From positions 1 to 64,000 of the forward strand of contig NZ_ML058600.1 of NCBI RefSeq assembly GCF_003635165.1: a stretch of DNA of 64,000 nt. The letters run 5' to 3'. The stretch comes from Burkholderia sp. Nafp2/4-1b. GTDB taxonomy: Bacteria; Pseudomonadota; Gammaproteobacteria; Burkholderiales; Burkholderiaceae. The notes below the pieces were generated by a model, which saw only the letters and a program-made list of their open reading frames with translations, was not told where the DNA came from and ran no database searches. Position 1 is the stretch's first letter. Every line of letters begins with the position of its first letter. Positions 26,115-34,565 of this stretch are shown one piece after another. Both the position numbers and the translations under genes were made by a program.

Positions 26115-27445
26115 TTTTGCTCCGGATTGAAGTGTTTCTTGATGCCTTGCCAGCATTCGAAGTAATCGGCCTGCAGCTGCGCGGTGTCGAGCGCATAGCG
26201 CGTCGGCCGGATCAGCGTGCGGGTTTCGAACATGAATGCCATCGTCGCGTCGACCTTGTGCGGCTTCGTCGTGTCGCTCGCGGACGCCTTCTCGAACGTG
26301 TCCGCGTCCGGCCCGTGGCCCGACATGCAGTTGTGCAGGCTCGCGCCGCCCGGCACGAAGCCCTCGGCCTTCGCGTCGTACGCGCCGTGCACGAGCCCCA
26401 TGAACTCGCTCGCGACGTTGCGGTGGAACCACGGCGGCCGGAACGTATCCTCGGCCGCGAGCCAGCGCGGCGGGAAGATCACGAAGTCGATCGTGTCGAC
26501 GCCCGGCGTGTCGCTCGGCGACTGCAGCACGAGGAAGATCGACGGATCGGGATGGTCGAAGCTGATCGAGCCGATCGTGTTGAACAGGCGCAGGTCGTAT
26601 TTGTACGGTGCGTAGTTGCCGTGCCACGCGACGACGTCGAACGGCGAATGGCCGATGTCCGCGCGCCACAGGCGCCCGTTCAGCTTCGCGACCAGTTCGA
26701 ACGCGCCTTCGCGATCCTCGTATGCGGCCTGCGGCGTCAGGAAATCGCGCGGGTTCGCGAGCCCGTTCGAGCCGATCGGGCCGAGGTCCGGCAGGCGCAG
26801 CAGCACGCCGAAGTTCTCGCAGATGTAGCCGCGCGCGTCGCCGTCCGGCAGCGCGACCGAAAAACGCACGCCGCGCGGGATCACCGCGATCTCGAACGGC
26901 TCGACGTCGAGCCGGCCGAACTCGGTCGCGATGAACAGGCGCCCCTGCTGCGGCACGATCAGCAGTTCGCCGTCGGCGCTGTAGAAGAAGCGGTCCTGCA
27001 TCGAGCGGTTCGCCGCATACAGATGAATCGCACAGCCGTTCATCGTGGCCGCCGAGCCGTTGCCGGCCATCGTGACCAGCCCCTCGACGAAATCGGTCGG
27101 CTCGACCGGCATCGGCAGCGGATCCCAGCGCAGCTGGTTCGGCGGCGTCGGCGGCACGTCGGCCGAGTCGCCGAATTCCGACACGAGCCGCTGCGTGCCG
27201 GTGAACGGCTCGAACGGCCGGTGCACGGCCGCCGGGCGGATCCGGTACAGCCACGAGCGGCGGTTGTGGCTGCGCGGCGCGGTGAACGCGGTACCCGACA
27301 ACTGCTCCGCGTACAGCCCGTACGGCGCGCGCTGCGGCGAGTTGCGGCCGTGCGGCAGCGCGCCGGGCAGCGCCTCGGTCGCGAATTCGTTCGCGAATCC
27401 GCTCAGGTAGCCGGCGGTTGCCGGTTTCGACAGGTCAAGCGTCAT
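26111..27445 (-). CDS. hmgA: Homogentisate 1,2-dioxygenase
   Basis: 444 aa. Fe(II) ring-cleavage enzyme turning homogentisate into maleylacetoacetate. Marks are [19 protein letters not shown] at the N-terminus, the iron ligands in [15 protein letters not shown] (His and Glu) and [12 protein letters not shown] (His), and GYICENFG. A strong AAGGAAA ribosome site precedes the ATG, 15 bases after the transporter stop. No maleylacetoacetate isomerase gene is in this operon, so it must be elsewhere. Confidence 0.96.
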   Translation of the reverse strand: MTLDLSKPATAGYLSGFANEFATEALPGALPHGRNSPQRAPYGLYAEQLSGTAFTAPRSHNRRSWLYRIRPAAVHRPFEPFTGTQRLVSEFGDSADVPPTPPNQLRWDPLPMPVEPTDFVEGLVTMAGNGSAATMNGCAIHLYAANRSMQDRFFYSADGELLIVPQQGRLFIATEFGRLDVEPFEIAVIPRGVRFSVALPDGDARGYICENFGVLLRLPDLGPIGSNGLANPRDFLTPQAAYEDREGAFELVAKLNGRLWRADIGHSPFDVVAWHGNYAPYKYDLRLFNTIGSISFDHPDPSIFLVLQSPSDTPGVDTIDFVIFPPRWLAAEDTFRPPWFHRNVASEFMGLVHGAYDAKAEGFVPGGASLHNCMSGHGPDADTFEKASASDTTKPHKVDATMAFMFETRTLIRPTRYALDTAQLQADYFECWQGIKKHFNPEQK

Positions 27446-27460
27446 CGTTTCCTTTCTCCA

Positions 27461-28822
27461 TCAATTCAAGGCGGCGTTGGGCGCCTGCGCGTCGCCGCGC
27501 CGCGTGACGCCGGCGAGGCCCAGCACGAACAGCGCCGAGCACAGCACCGGCACCGCGGCCGCGTGGAACAGCGCGCCGTTGGTCCAGTTCAGCGCAATCA
27601 GTTGTCCGCCGACGAGCGGCCCGAGCATAGAGCCGATCCGGCCGATGCCGAGGCTCCAGCCGATGCCGGTCGAACGCAGCGACGTCGGGTAATACTGGCC
27701 CGCGAGCGCGTTCACGGCCGGCTGGCCGCCGACCACGCAGAAGCCGCCCGCGAACACGACGAGCAGCAGCCACGGCAGCGCATGCGCGACCGAGCCGATC
27801 AACCCGACCGACACGGCGGCGCACGCAAAGCACGCGAACAGCACGCGCACGAAGCCGTGGCGTTCGATGAACCAGCCGAGCGACAGCGTGCCGATCACGC
27901 CGCCCGTCTGCAGCACCGTGCCGACGATCACCGCCGTGCCCGGCGAATAGCCGGCCTCGCGCATCACGGTCGGCAGCCAGTTCGACAGGAAGTACAGGTC
28001 GATCAGGTTCATGAAGCTGATCGCCCACAGCAGCAGCGTGACCGGCAGACGGCCGTGGCGGAACAGTTCGGCGACCGGCGCGCCGCTTGCCGCGCGCTCG
28101 CGCACGACGAGGCGCGTGTGCGCATCGATGCCGGCCTGCGGCGCGAAGCGGGCGAGCCAGTCGCGCGCGTGTGCGTCGCGCCCTTTCAGCACCAGGAACT
28201 GCAGCGACTCGGGCAGCCGCGCGAGCATCGCGATCGTCAGCACCAGCGGCACCGCGCCGCCGACGAAGAACACCGAGCGCCAGCCGAGCGCCGGAATCAG
28301 CGCGGCGCTGATGAAGCCGCCGATCGCCGCGCCGAGCGTGAAGCCGCACGACACGATCATCATCCGCTTCACGCGATGCGCGGCCGGGCTGAATTCGCCG
28401 ACCAGCGCCATCGCGTTCGGCATGATGCAGCCGAGGCCGAGGCCCGTGACGAAGCGCAGCGCCATCAGCACCGGGATCGAGCCCGCGAACGGCGTCGCGA
28501 GCATCGTCACCGCGAAGAACAGCGTCGAGCCGATCAGCACCGGGCGCCGCCCGATCCGGTCGGCCAGCACCGACAGCCCGAGCGCACCGAGCAGCATCCC
28601 GAACAGGCTCGCACTGAACACGGGCCCGAGCGCCTGCTTCGGCACGCCCCATTCGGCGATCACGCTCGGCGCGACGTAGCCCATCGCCTGCGCATCGAAG
28701 CCGTCGATCACCAGGCACAGCCCGCACAGGATCAGCAGCATCCAGTGAAAGCCCGGACGATGGGTCTCGTCGATCACGCGCTCGACTTCGAGCACGCGCG
28801 CGTCGGCCGGCGCCGCGCTCAT
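27461..28822 (-). CDS. MFS aromatic acid:H+ symporter (AAHS family)
   Basis: 453 aa, 12 predicted helices. AAHS signatures: CLVIDGFDAQAMGYVAPSVI with the Asp pair in helix 1, VLADRIGRRPVLI (motif A), GLGLGCIMPNAMAL and FFVGGAVPLVL. Its position inside the homogentisate operon suggests uptake of the operon's aromatic acid substrate, plausibly a hydroxyphenylacetate. Its start overlaps the stop of the DUF2783 gene (ATGA) and it lies 15 bases before hmgA. Confidence 0.88.
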   Translation of the reverse strand: MSAAPADARVLEVERVIDETHRPGFHWMLLILCGLCLVIDGFDAQAMGYVAPSVIAEWGVPKQALGPVFSASLFGMLLGALGLSVLADRIGRRPVLIGSTLFFAVTMLATPFAGSIPVLMALRFVTGLGLGCIMPNAMALVGEFSPAAHRVKRMMIVSCGFTLGAAIGGFISAALIPALGWRSVFFVGGAVPLVLTIAMLARLPESLQFLVLKGRDAHARDWLARFAPQAGIDAHTRLVVRERAASGAPVAELFRHGRLPVTLLLWAISFMNLIDLYFLSNWLPTVMREAGYSPGTAVIVGTVLQTGGVIGTLSLGWFIERHGFVRVLFACFACAAVSVGLIGSVAHALPWLLLVVFAGGFCVVGGQPAVNALAGQYYPTSLRSTGIGWSLGIGRIGSMLGPLVGGQLIALNWTNGALFHAAAVPVLCSALFVLGLAGVTRRGDAQAPNAALN

Positions 28823-29049
28823 TGCGTCACCTCGGCGGCCGGATGCACGGGCGGCGTCACGCCCTGGCGTGCGAGCGCCATCGCTTCGCGCAGCACGTCG
28901 GCGTCGCCGATCTGGTTCGCGAGCAGCAGGATCAGCTTCGCGTTGACGAGCTGGCTGTCGGCGTCCGACAGGTCGCGATGCATGTCGATCAGCGCTTCGT
29001 AGAACGCGTCCGGGTCAGCGAGGCGCGGGCTAGTGTCGAGTCGGGGCAT
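28819..29049 (-). CDS. mhaB: DUF2783 small protein, probable coupling partner of the monooxygenase
   Basis: 76 aa, all helical by composition: LADPDAFYEALIDMHRDLSD, SQLVNAKLILLLANQIGD, VLREAMALARQ. DUF2783 proteins occur next to MhpA-like FAD monooxygenases. In Pseudomonas putida U the 3-hydroxyphenylacetate 6-hydroxylase is a flavoprotein (MhaA) plus a small coupling protein (MhaB) of similar size, linked to hmg genes. The same arrangement here, 28 bases after the monooxygenase, supports calling this MhaB-like. The identity is inferred from context and size, not from a seen motif. Confidence 0.65.
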   Translation of the reverse strand: MPRLDTSPRLADPDAFYEALIDMHRDLSDADSQLVNAKLILLLANQIGDADVLREAMALARQGVTPPVHPAAEVTQ

Positions 29050-29077
29050 GACGGGTGTCTCCGGTATCGTTATGGTT

Positions 29078-30754
29078 TCAGCGCGCGCAGGTCGCGCGCG
29101 TCAGCGCGTCGGCGATCGCCGCGCGCTCGAGCGTGCGCATCCGGGCGCACACGTGCTGGTCGGGGCGCAGCAGGTAGAACGTGCCGGGCTTCGCGTCGTA
29201 GCGTTGCGCGGCGAAACCGTCGACGTCTTCCACGACGTCGACGCCAGCCACCGGCTGCGCATGTCCGGCCGGCACGACCAGCACCGGCCGCACCGGCAGC
29301 GCGAGGCCGTCGAGCGCCTGCGCGAGCGCGGCGGCGTCGCCCGGCAGCCCGAACAGCACGCCGGCGAAACCGTCGCCCAGATGCTTCAGCAGCCAGTCGG
29401 CAGCGCCTTGCACGCGCACCGGCGCATCGGCCGCCGCCGCGCCCGGGCACATCGGGCCCGCAAACGTGTCGCCGTTGCGGTCCGGCGTGTTCAGCGGCGA
29501 ATCGGCCAGTACGGCCGGCACCGACAGGCGGCCGCTGTTCACGAGCTTGCGCGCGAACTCGCAGTCGCGCGCGAGCTTCAGCGTCGCGTCGCGGAACACG
29601 CGCGACACCGCGCTCTTCGGCGTGATGAAGTCGGTCGAGCGCGTCGAATTACGGATGTTCTCGTCGGCCGCGAATTCGCGCTCGCTCGCGTAGGTGTCGA
29701 GCAGGTGGTCGTCCGAGTGGCCGTCGAGCACGAGCTTCAGCTTCCACGCGAGGTTGTCCGCGTCCTGCACGCCGCTGTTAGCGCCGCGCGCGCCGAACGG
29801 CGACACGCCGTGCGCCGAATCGCCCGCGAACAGCACGCGGCCATGACGGAACGTATCCATCCGCTGGCAGCGGAACGTATAGACGCTCACCCATTCGAGC
29901 TCGAACTCGACGTCCGCGCCGAGCAGCGCACGCACGCGCGGGATCACACGCTCCGGCTGCTTCTCGGCGACCGGATCGGCATCCCAGCCGAGCTGGAAGT
30001 CGATGCGCCACACGTTGTCGGGCTGCCGATGCAGCAGCACCGACTGGTTGCGATGGAACGGCGGATCGAACCAGAACCAGCGCTCGGTCGGGAATTCCGC
30101 CTTCATCTTCACGTCGGCGATCAGGAAGCGGTCCTTGAACGTGCGGCCGCGGCTCTCGAGCCCCATCGCCGCGCGCATCGGGCTGCGCGAGCCGTCGGCC
30201 GCGATCACGTATTGCGCGCGCAGCGTCTCGATGCCTTCCGGCGTCTCGACGGTCAGCGCCGCGTGGTCCGACGACTGCGCGACGCCCGTCACCTTGTGCT
30301 TCCAGCGGATCTCGAGGTTCGGCAGCTCGGCCGCGCGCTCGGCCAGGTAGCCTTCGACGTAGTACTGCTGCAGGTTGATGAACGCGGGACGCGCGTGCCC
30401 TTCCTCCGGCAGCAGGTCGAATGCGTACAGCTGTTCGTCCTGCAGGAACACCTTGCCGACGTGCCAGCTCACGCCCTTGTCGACGAAGCGCTCGCCGCAG
30501 CCGAGCCGGTCGAAGATCTCGAGCGTGCGCTTCGCGAAGCAGATCGCGCGCGAGCCGGTCGACAGCGTGTCGTCGTCATCGAGCAGCACGACCGGCACGC
30601 CGTGCTGCGCGAGGTCGATCGCGGCCGACAGGCCGACCGGGCCCGCACCGACGACGATCACCGGGTGAACGGCCGCGTCATCTCCGGCGGCCCGCGCCGC
30701 GCGCGGCCGGTAGTCGAATTTCAGCGTCTGGTAATCGATGCTCATGGTCGCCAT
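29078..30754 (-). CDS. mhaA: FAD-dependent aromatic hydroxylase, probable 3-hydroxyphenylacetate 6-hydroxylase
   Basis: 558 aa from MATMSIDYQ (GAGGAG just upstream; MSIDYQ nine bases later is possible). Class A flavoprotein monooxygenase: FAD-binding VIVVGAGPVGLSAAIDLA, the DG motif AADGSRSPMRAAMG, and the GD motif VLFAGDSAHGVSPFGARG. A C-terminal thioredoxin-like domain follows, ending VCARMRTLERAAIADAL. The nearest named families are MhpA and MhaA. With hmgA and fahA downstream, the expected product is homogentisate, so 3-hydroxyphenylacetate 6-hydroxylation fits best; a 3-(3-hydroxyphenyl)propionate hydroxylase would need meta-cleavage genes that are absent. First main gene of the operon. 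Confidence 0.78.
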   Translation of the reverse strand: MATMSIDYQTLKFDYRPRAARAAGDDAAVHPVIVVGAGPVGLSAAIDLAQHGVPVVLLDDDDTLSTGSRAICFAKRTLEIFDRLGCGERFVDKGVSWHVGKVFLQDEQLYAFDLLPEEGHARPAFINLQQYYVEGYLAERAAELPNLEIRWKHKVTGVAQSSDHAALTVETPEGIETLRAQYVIAADGSRSPMRAAMGLESRGRTFKDRFLIADVKMKAEFPTERWFWFDPPFHRNQSVLLHRQPDNVWRIDFQLGWDADPVAEKQPERVIPRVRALLGADVEFELEWVSVYTFRCQRMDTFRHGRVLFAGDSAHGVSPFGARGANSGVQDADNLAWKLKLVLDGHSDDHLLDTYASEREFAADENIRNSTRSTDFITPKSAVSRVFRDATLKLARDCEFARKLVNSGRLSVPAVLADSPLNTPDRNGDTFAGPMCPGAAAADAPVRVQGAADWLLKHLGDGFAGVLFGLPGDAAALAQALDGLALPVRPVLVVPAGHAQPVAGVDVVEDVDGFAAQRYDAKPGTFYLLRPDQHVCARMRTLERAAIADALTRATCAR

Positions 30755-30761
30755 CCGCTCC

Positions 30762-30890
30762 TCAGCCCTGCCGTGCGTGCGCCGCCGCGCAACGCAGCGT
30801 GCCGCTCGTGCCATGCGTGCCGCTGATGCCCGTTTCCTGCCGCCGCTGCCGCGGCCCGTGCTGCTCCGCCCGCTTCCTGTCACCCGCCAC
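30762..30890 (-). CDS. Possible 42-residue leader frame ahead of mhaA
   Basis: GTG at 30890 preceded by a strong AAGGAG at good spacing. The frame runs 42 codons and ends in TGA eight bases before the mhaA start. The predicted peptide is Arg/Gly/His-rich with no known motif. Either it is a translated leader coupled to mhaA or the ribosome site is fortuitous. Confidence 0.3.
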   Translation of the reverse strand: MAGDRKRAEQHGPRQRRQETGISGTHGTSGTLRCAAAHARQG

Positions 30891-30987
30891 GTCTCGCTCC
30901 TTGCTTCCTGTTGATTCGATTCGGAACCGGCGCCGATCGAGGGGCGCCCGACTGCCGCTTTTCTTGATCGGCAACAAAATCTTGGAT

Positions 30988-31021
30988 TTACGAATAGTAA
31001 AACCAATTACGAATAGTGAAA
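30988..31021. promoter_or_regulatory. Paired direct repeat, likely regulator sites of the homogentisate operon
   Basis: TTACGAATAGTAAAA (30988-31002) and TTACGAATAGTGAAA (31007-31021), identical but for one base, with starts 19 bases apart in an AT-rich island between the divergent mhaA and EAL genes. Each copy read in reverse (TTTCACTATTCGTAA) loosely resembles an IclR-type operator. An IclR gene lies 1.2 kb away. Confidence 0.6.
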
Positions 31022-31117
31022 TCAACGTAAACCCTAGCCATCGGCTCGGGAACGGGATAACCATATGAACGAAACGCCAAGCCGAGCCGGGCGCGCACTG
31101 CTAATATCAAGGCGTGA

Positions 31118-31142
31118 GGCGGCCCTATCGGCCGCCCTTTTT
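31118..31142 (+). terminator. Intrinsic terminator just before an EAL-domain gene
   Basis: GGCGGCC, loop CTATC, GGCCGCC, then CTTTTT: a textbook terminator on the plus strand ending 12 bases before the ATG of the EAL gene, with no gene upstream on this strand. It would end any transcript from the divergent region unless readthrough is controlled. The stretch 30755-31154 as a whole is the divergent promoter region of mhaA and this gene. Confidence 0.85.
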
Positions 31143-31154
31143 CCTTCCTACGCC

Positions 31155-31958
31155 ATGATTCCGCCCAACATTCCCGAGCTGGTCGCCCGCGCCGGGCAAC
31201 TGCCTTATCTGCGGGAACACCTCGCGCTTGCCGACGGCGGCACCGCGTGCGCGAATCTGCCCGAGCGAACGCTCACGAGCGCGTACGAACCGATTTACGA
31301 CGTGACGATGCCCGGCGCGCCGCAGTCCACGTCGTTCGCCGATGCGATCGAGCGCTACGGCGACGAACTCGGCTTCCAGGCCGTCACTTTGGTCACGGGC
31401 GCCGAGCACGACCCGCTCGACTCGGCCGTCGACGACCAGACGCTCGTCGCGATCGACCGGCTGTCGCGCGCGCTGCACGCGATCAACTTCTTCGGTGCGC
31501 AGCGTCACGGGCTGCTGTTCCTGCGCGTGCACGAACGGCTGCTGAAAAGCGTGAAGTACGACCACGGCAAGCATTTCTCGACGGTGCTGCAGCGCTTCGG
31601 GCTACCGACCGAGCGGATCGTGATCGAGCTGCCGGCGGTCGCGGTCGCGCACAAGACCTTCCTTGGCTACCTGACGCGCAGTTACCAGCATCATGGCTTC
31701 AAGGTCGCGGACAAGCTGCCCGATCCCGGCCGGATCCTCGCGGTCGAATCGGAGATGGCGCGGCCCGACTACATCAAGATGGATGCAGGGATCGCGCTGC
31801 GCGACGGGATGGTGAAGGCGCTGGTCGCGTATGCGCAGCGCGTGCGGATTCCGCTGATTTTCGACGGCGTCGTCGACGAGACGCAGTGCGAGCTGCTGCG
31901 CCAGCACGACGTGCGGTTCATGCAGGGGCCGGTGTTCGCGAAGGTTGTCACGGCCTGA
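31155..31958 (+). CDS. Degenerate EAL-domain protein
   Basis: 267 aa from MIPPNIPELVARAG. The EAL fold is visible (AYEPIYDVTMPGAP, HAINFFGAQRHGLLFLRVHE, TERIVIELPAVAVAH, PDYIKMDAGIAL, FDGVVDETQCELL, FMQGPVFAKVV). The signature ExLxR motif that binds c-di-GMP and metal is absent after the first strand, so phosphodiesterase activity is unlikely. Such proteins usually act as c-di-GMP receptors or protein-binding regulators. A longer N-terminal reading from 31065 would have to run through the terminator hairpin and is rejected. Monocistronic; convergent with the IclR gene. Confidence 0.8.
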   Translation: MIPPNIPELVARAGQLPYLREHLALADGGTACANLPERTLTSAYEPIYDVTMPGAPQSTSFADAIERYGDELGFQAVTLVTGAEHDPLDSAVDDQTLVAIDRLSRALHAINFFGAQRHGLLFLRVHERLLKSVKYDHGKHFSTVLQRFGLPTERIVIELPAVAVAHKTFLGYLTRSYQHHGFKVADKLPDPGRILAVESEMARPDYIKMDAGIALRDGMVKALVAYAQRVRIPLIFDGVVDETQCELLRQHDVRFMQGPVFAKVVTA

Positions 31959-32221
31959 GTGGTTTGAGCGGCCTGCTGACGGCTGCGCGCGGTGTGGCGC
32001 GCTGGAACGTGGATGCCGGATGTCGCGTCCGCGGACGTTGGAAATCGGGGATCGGGTTCCAGCACGCAGCGCCGCTGTGATACCGGCCCGCTCCTGAGTT
32101 CCGCTCATGCCGACAGATCGCGCGCATTCGCTCGCGCGTTCGACACCGGTGCATCGACGCCGCTGCACCGCCTACTCTCTTCCACAATTCCGCGACGCGC
32201 GGAAGCGCGCCGTGTGCCCCC

Positions 32222-33013
32222 TCAGACCGTCTGCCCGAGCCGCTGGGCGAGCGCCTTCAGCTTCGGGCCGACCTGCGTGCGGAACACGTCCTCGTCCATC
32301 GACGATGCGGGTCCGCTGCAACTCAGGATCAGCCAGCGGCCCTCGCGCGGCTCGCGAAACGGCACTGCCGCCGCGTTCACGTCCATGTGCCACGCGCGAA
32401 ACGAATAGCAGCATCCGCCCTCGGAAAACTCGGCCACCGCCTGCTGCGCCGCCGCGACGAGCGCATCCGCGTCCGCCGCGCCGCCGGCCGCCCGGTGCAG
32501 CTCCGCAAAGAGCGCACGGCGCACGTCCTCCGGCTGCACGGCCAGGTATGCGCGCCCCATCGAGCTCGTCAGCATCGACAGCCGCGAGCCGGGCGCGAGC
32601 CCCAGCGTCAGCGCGGTCTCGCTGCGAATCGTTTCCAGATAGATCATGTCGAGCCCGTCGCGGCAACCGAGCGATACGGCCGCCCCGATTTCGCGCGCGA
32701 GCGCCTGCATGTGCGGCCGCGCGAGGTCGAGCGTGCCCGAGCCGGACAGCAGCGCGTAGCCGAGCGACAGCACGCCGGCGTCGAGCGCATACTTTCCGAG
32801 CGTCTCGTCGTAGCGCAGGTAGCCGAGCACGGTCAGCGTATAGGCGAGCCGGTTCACGGTCGCCTTCGGCAGCCCGGTGCGCTCCGCGAAGTCGCGGTTG
32901 CCGAGCATCGTCTCGCCGGGCCTGAACGCACGCAGCAGGTCGAGGCCGCGCGCGAGGGCAACGACGAACTTGCGCTCGTCGATCGTGGTTTCGTCGATGG
33001 TTGAAAGCGTCAT
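32222..33013 (-). CDS. IclR-family transcriptional regulator
   Basis: 263 aa. N-terminal winged HTH (FVVALARGLDLLRAFRPGET, RTGLPKATVNRLAYTLTVLG) and the IclR effector domain (HMQALAREIGAAVSLGCRDG, GRAYLAVQPEDVRRAL, SEGGCCYSFRAWHMDVNAAA). PcaR/PobR-like length. It is divergent from gcdH, with a 17-bp perfect palindrome 35 bases upstream of its own start, so it probably represses itself and controls gcdH. A role for the homogentisate operon 1.5 kb away is also possible. Confidence 0.9.
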   Translation of the reverse strand: MTLSTIDETTIDERKFVVALARGLDLLRAFRPGETMLGNRDFAERTGLPKATVNRLAYTLTVLGYLRYDETLGKYALDAGVLSLGYALLSGSGTLDLARPHMQALAREIGAAVSLGCRDGLDMIYLETIRSETALTLGLAPGSRLSMLTSSMGRAYLAVQPEDVRRALFAELHRAAGGAADADALVAAAQQAVAEFSEGGCCYSFRAWHMDVNAAAVPFREPREGRWLILSCSGPASSMDEDVFRTQVGPKLKALAQRLGQTV

Positions 33014-33047
33014 CTGATGCTACACTGGGGTCGATTTGCAAAACATT

Positions 33048-33064
33048 GTTCCGCACAGCGGAAC
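33048..33064. promoter_or_regulatory. IclR-type operator between iclR and gcdH
   Basis: GTTCCGC ACA GCGGAAC, a perfect 17-bp palindrome with 3-base centre, has the TTCCGC-N3-GCGGAA shape typical of IclR-family sites. It lies in the 223-base divergent region, 35 bases from the iclR start and about 170 from gcdH. Confidence 0.75.
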
Positions 33065-33090
33065 TTTCGTCAAGCAAACATTCAGAGAAC

Positions 33091-33235
33091 GGGACACGGC
33101 GCTGAAACGCGCGCCCGGGACCGACCGAAAAGGATGGAATCGGAGCCAGCGCTGAAGCACTGGCTGTGGCCGACCGCGAAGCATGGGACCAGAGCAAGCG
33201 CTGAAGCGCCGACTCCGGTCGACAGGAGATGACAC
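33091..33235 (+). repeat. Three ~50-bp degenerate tandem repeats in the gcdH leader
   Basis: The core GCGCTGAARC recurs at 33099, 33149 and 33198 (period 49-50). Copies 1 and 2 also share a GACCGACCG/GCCGACCG-type second half followed by AA-rich bases. The third copy ends in the gcdH ribosome site. The unit could be a repeated RNA stem or regulator site. Confidence 0.55.
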
Positions 33236-33236
33236 G

Positions 33237-34424
33237 ATGACTGCTGCAAGTTTTCATTGGGACGACCCGCTGCTGCTCGACCAGCAACTGACCGAAGAAG
33301 AGCGGATGGTGCGCGATGCCGCGCGCGCGTACGCGCAGGACAAGCTCGCGCCGCGCGTCACCGAGGCGTTCCGCCATGAGCGCACCGACGCCGGGATCTT
33401 CCGCGAGATGGGCGAGCTCGGCCTGCTCGGCCCGACGATTCCGGAGGAATACGGCGGCCCAGGCCTCAATTACGTGAGCTACGGGCTGATCGCGCGCGAA
33501 GTCGAGCGCGTCGATTCGGGCTACCGCTCGATGATGTCCGTGCAGTCGTCGCTCGTGATGGTGCCGATCCACGAATTCGGCTCGGACGCGCAAAAACAGA
33601 AATACCTGCCGAAGCTCGCGAGCGGCGAATGGATCGGCTGCTTCGGGCTGACCGAGCCGAACCACGGCTCCGACCCGGGCAGCATGGTCACGCGCGCGAA
33701 GAAGGTACCGGGCGGCTACTCGCTGTCCGGCGCGAAGATGTGGATCACCAACTCGCCGATCGCCGACGTGTTCGTCGTATGGGCGAAGCTCGAGGAAAAC
33801 GGCACGGACGCGATCCGCGGCTTCATCCTCGAGAAAGGCTGGAAGGGCCTGTCCGCGCCTGTGATCCACGGCAAGGTCGGGCTCCGCGCGTCGATCACCG
33901 GCGAAATCGTCCTCGACGAAGTGTTCGTGCCGGAAGAGAACCTGATGCCGAACGTGCGCGGCCTGCGCGGCCCGTTCACCTGCCTGAATTCGGCGCGCTA
34001 CGGGATCGCATGGGGCGCGCTCGGCGCGGCCGAGTCCTGCTGGCACATCGCACGCCAGTACGTGCTCGACCGCAAGCAGTTCGGCCGGCCGCTCGCCGCG
34101 AACCAGCTGATCCAGAAGAAGCTTGCCGACATGCAGACCGAAATCACGCTCGGCCTGCAGGGCGTGCTGCGTCTCGGCCGGATGAAGGACGAAGGCACGG
34201 CGGCCGTCGAGATCACGTCGATCATGAAGCGCAACTCGTGCGGCAAGTCGCTCGACATCGCACGGCTCGCGCGCGACATGCTTGGCGGCAACGGCATCTC
34301 GGACGAATTCGGCGTCGCCCGCCACCTGGTGAACCTCGAAGTGGTCAACACGTATGAAGGCACGCACGACATCCACGCGCTGATCCTCGGTCGCGCGCAG
34401 ACGGGCATCCAGGCATTCTTCTGA
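33237..34424 (+). CDS. gcdH: Glutaryl-CoA dehydrogenase
   Basis: 395 aa from [15 protein letters not shown], behind CAGGAG. FAD acyl-CoA dehydrogenase that oxidises and decarboxylates glutaryl-CoA to crotonyl-CoA in lysine, tryptophan and benzoate breakdown. Marks are [19 protein letters not shown], the FAD/substrate motif [33 protein letters not shown], and the catalytic Glu in [17 protein letters not shown]. GcdH, rather than a short-chain acyl-CoA dehydrogenase, is indicated by these motifs and by the usual length. It is controlled most likely by the divergent IclR gene. Confidence 0.94.
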   Translation: MTAASFHWDDPLLLDQQLTEEERMVRDAARAYAQDKLAPRVTEAFRHERTDAGIFREMGELGLLGPTIPEEYGGPGLNYVSYGLIAREVERVDSGYRSMMSVQSSLVMVPIHEFGSDAQKQKYLPKLASGEWIGCFGLTEPNHGSDPGSMVTRAKKVPGGYSLSGAKMWITNSPIADVFVVWAKLEENGTDAIRGFILEKGWKGLSAPVIHGKVGLRASITGEIVLDEVFVPEENLMPNVRGLRGPFTCLNSARYGIAWGALGAAESCWHIARQYVLDRKQFGRPLAANQLIQKKLADMQTEITLGLQGVLRLGRMKDEGTAAVEITSIMKRNSCGKSLDIARLARDMLGGNGISDEFGVARHLVNLEVVNTYEGTHDIHALILGRAQTGIQAFF

Positions 34425-34474
34425 TCATTCGCGCGTGCGGTGCGCGTCTGCATGCCATTGCGACGCACGCCCTG

Positions 34475-34521
34475 AAAAAAAGACACGGCCCGCCGGGCAT
34501 CGCTGCCGGGCGGGCCGTTTT
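34475..34521. terminator. Bidirectional intrinsic terminator
   Basis: Inverted repeat ACGGCCCGCC (34485-34494) / GGCGGGCCGT (34509-34518), with a run of seven A before it and four T after it, lies between the convergent gcdH and peroxiredoxin genes and can serve both. Confidence 0.9.
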
Positions 34522-34565
34522 CATCGGGCGCCGCGTTCGTCACGCGCCGCCGCTGCGGCAGTTAC

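Noticed and set aside
26117..29002. 961-codon plus-strand frame opposite hmgA and the AAHS transporter
   Set aside because: Composition typical of antisense GC-rich frames, no domain, and the other strand is certain.
31065..31154. Longer N-terminus for the EAL protein starting at 31065
   Set aside because: It would have to be read through a perfect terminator hairpin, and the added 30 residues show no conservation pattern.
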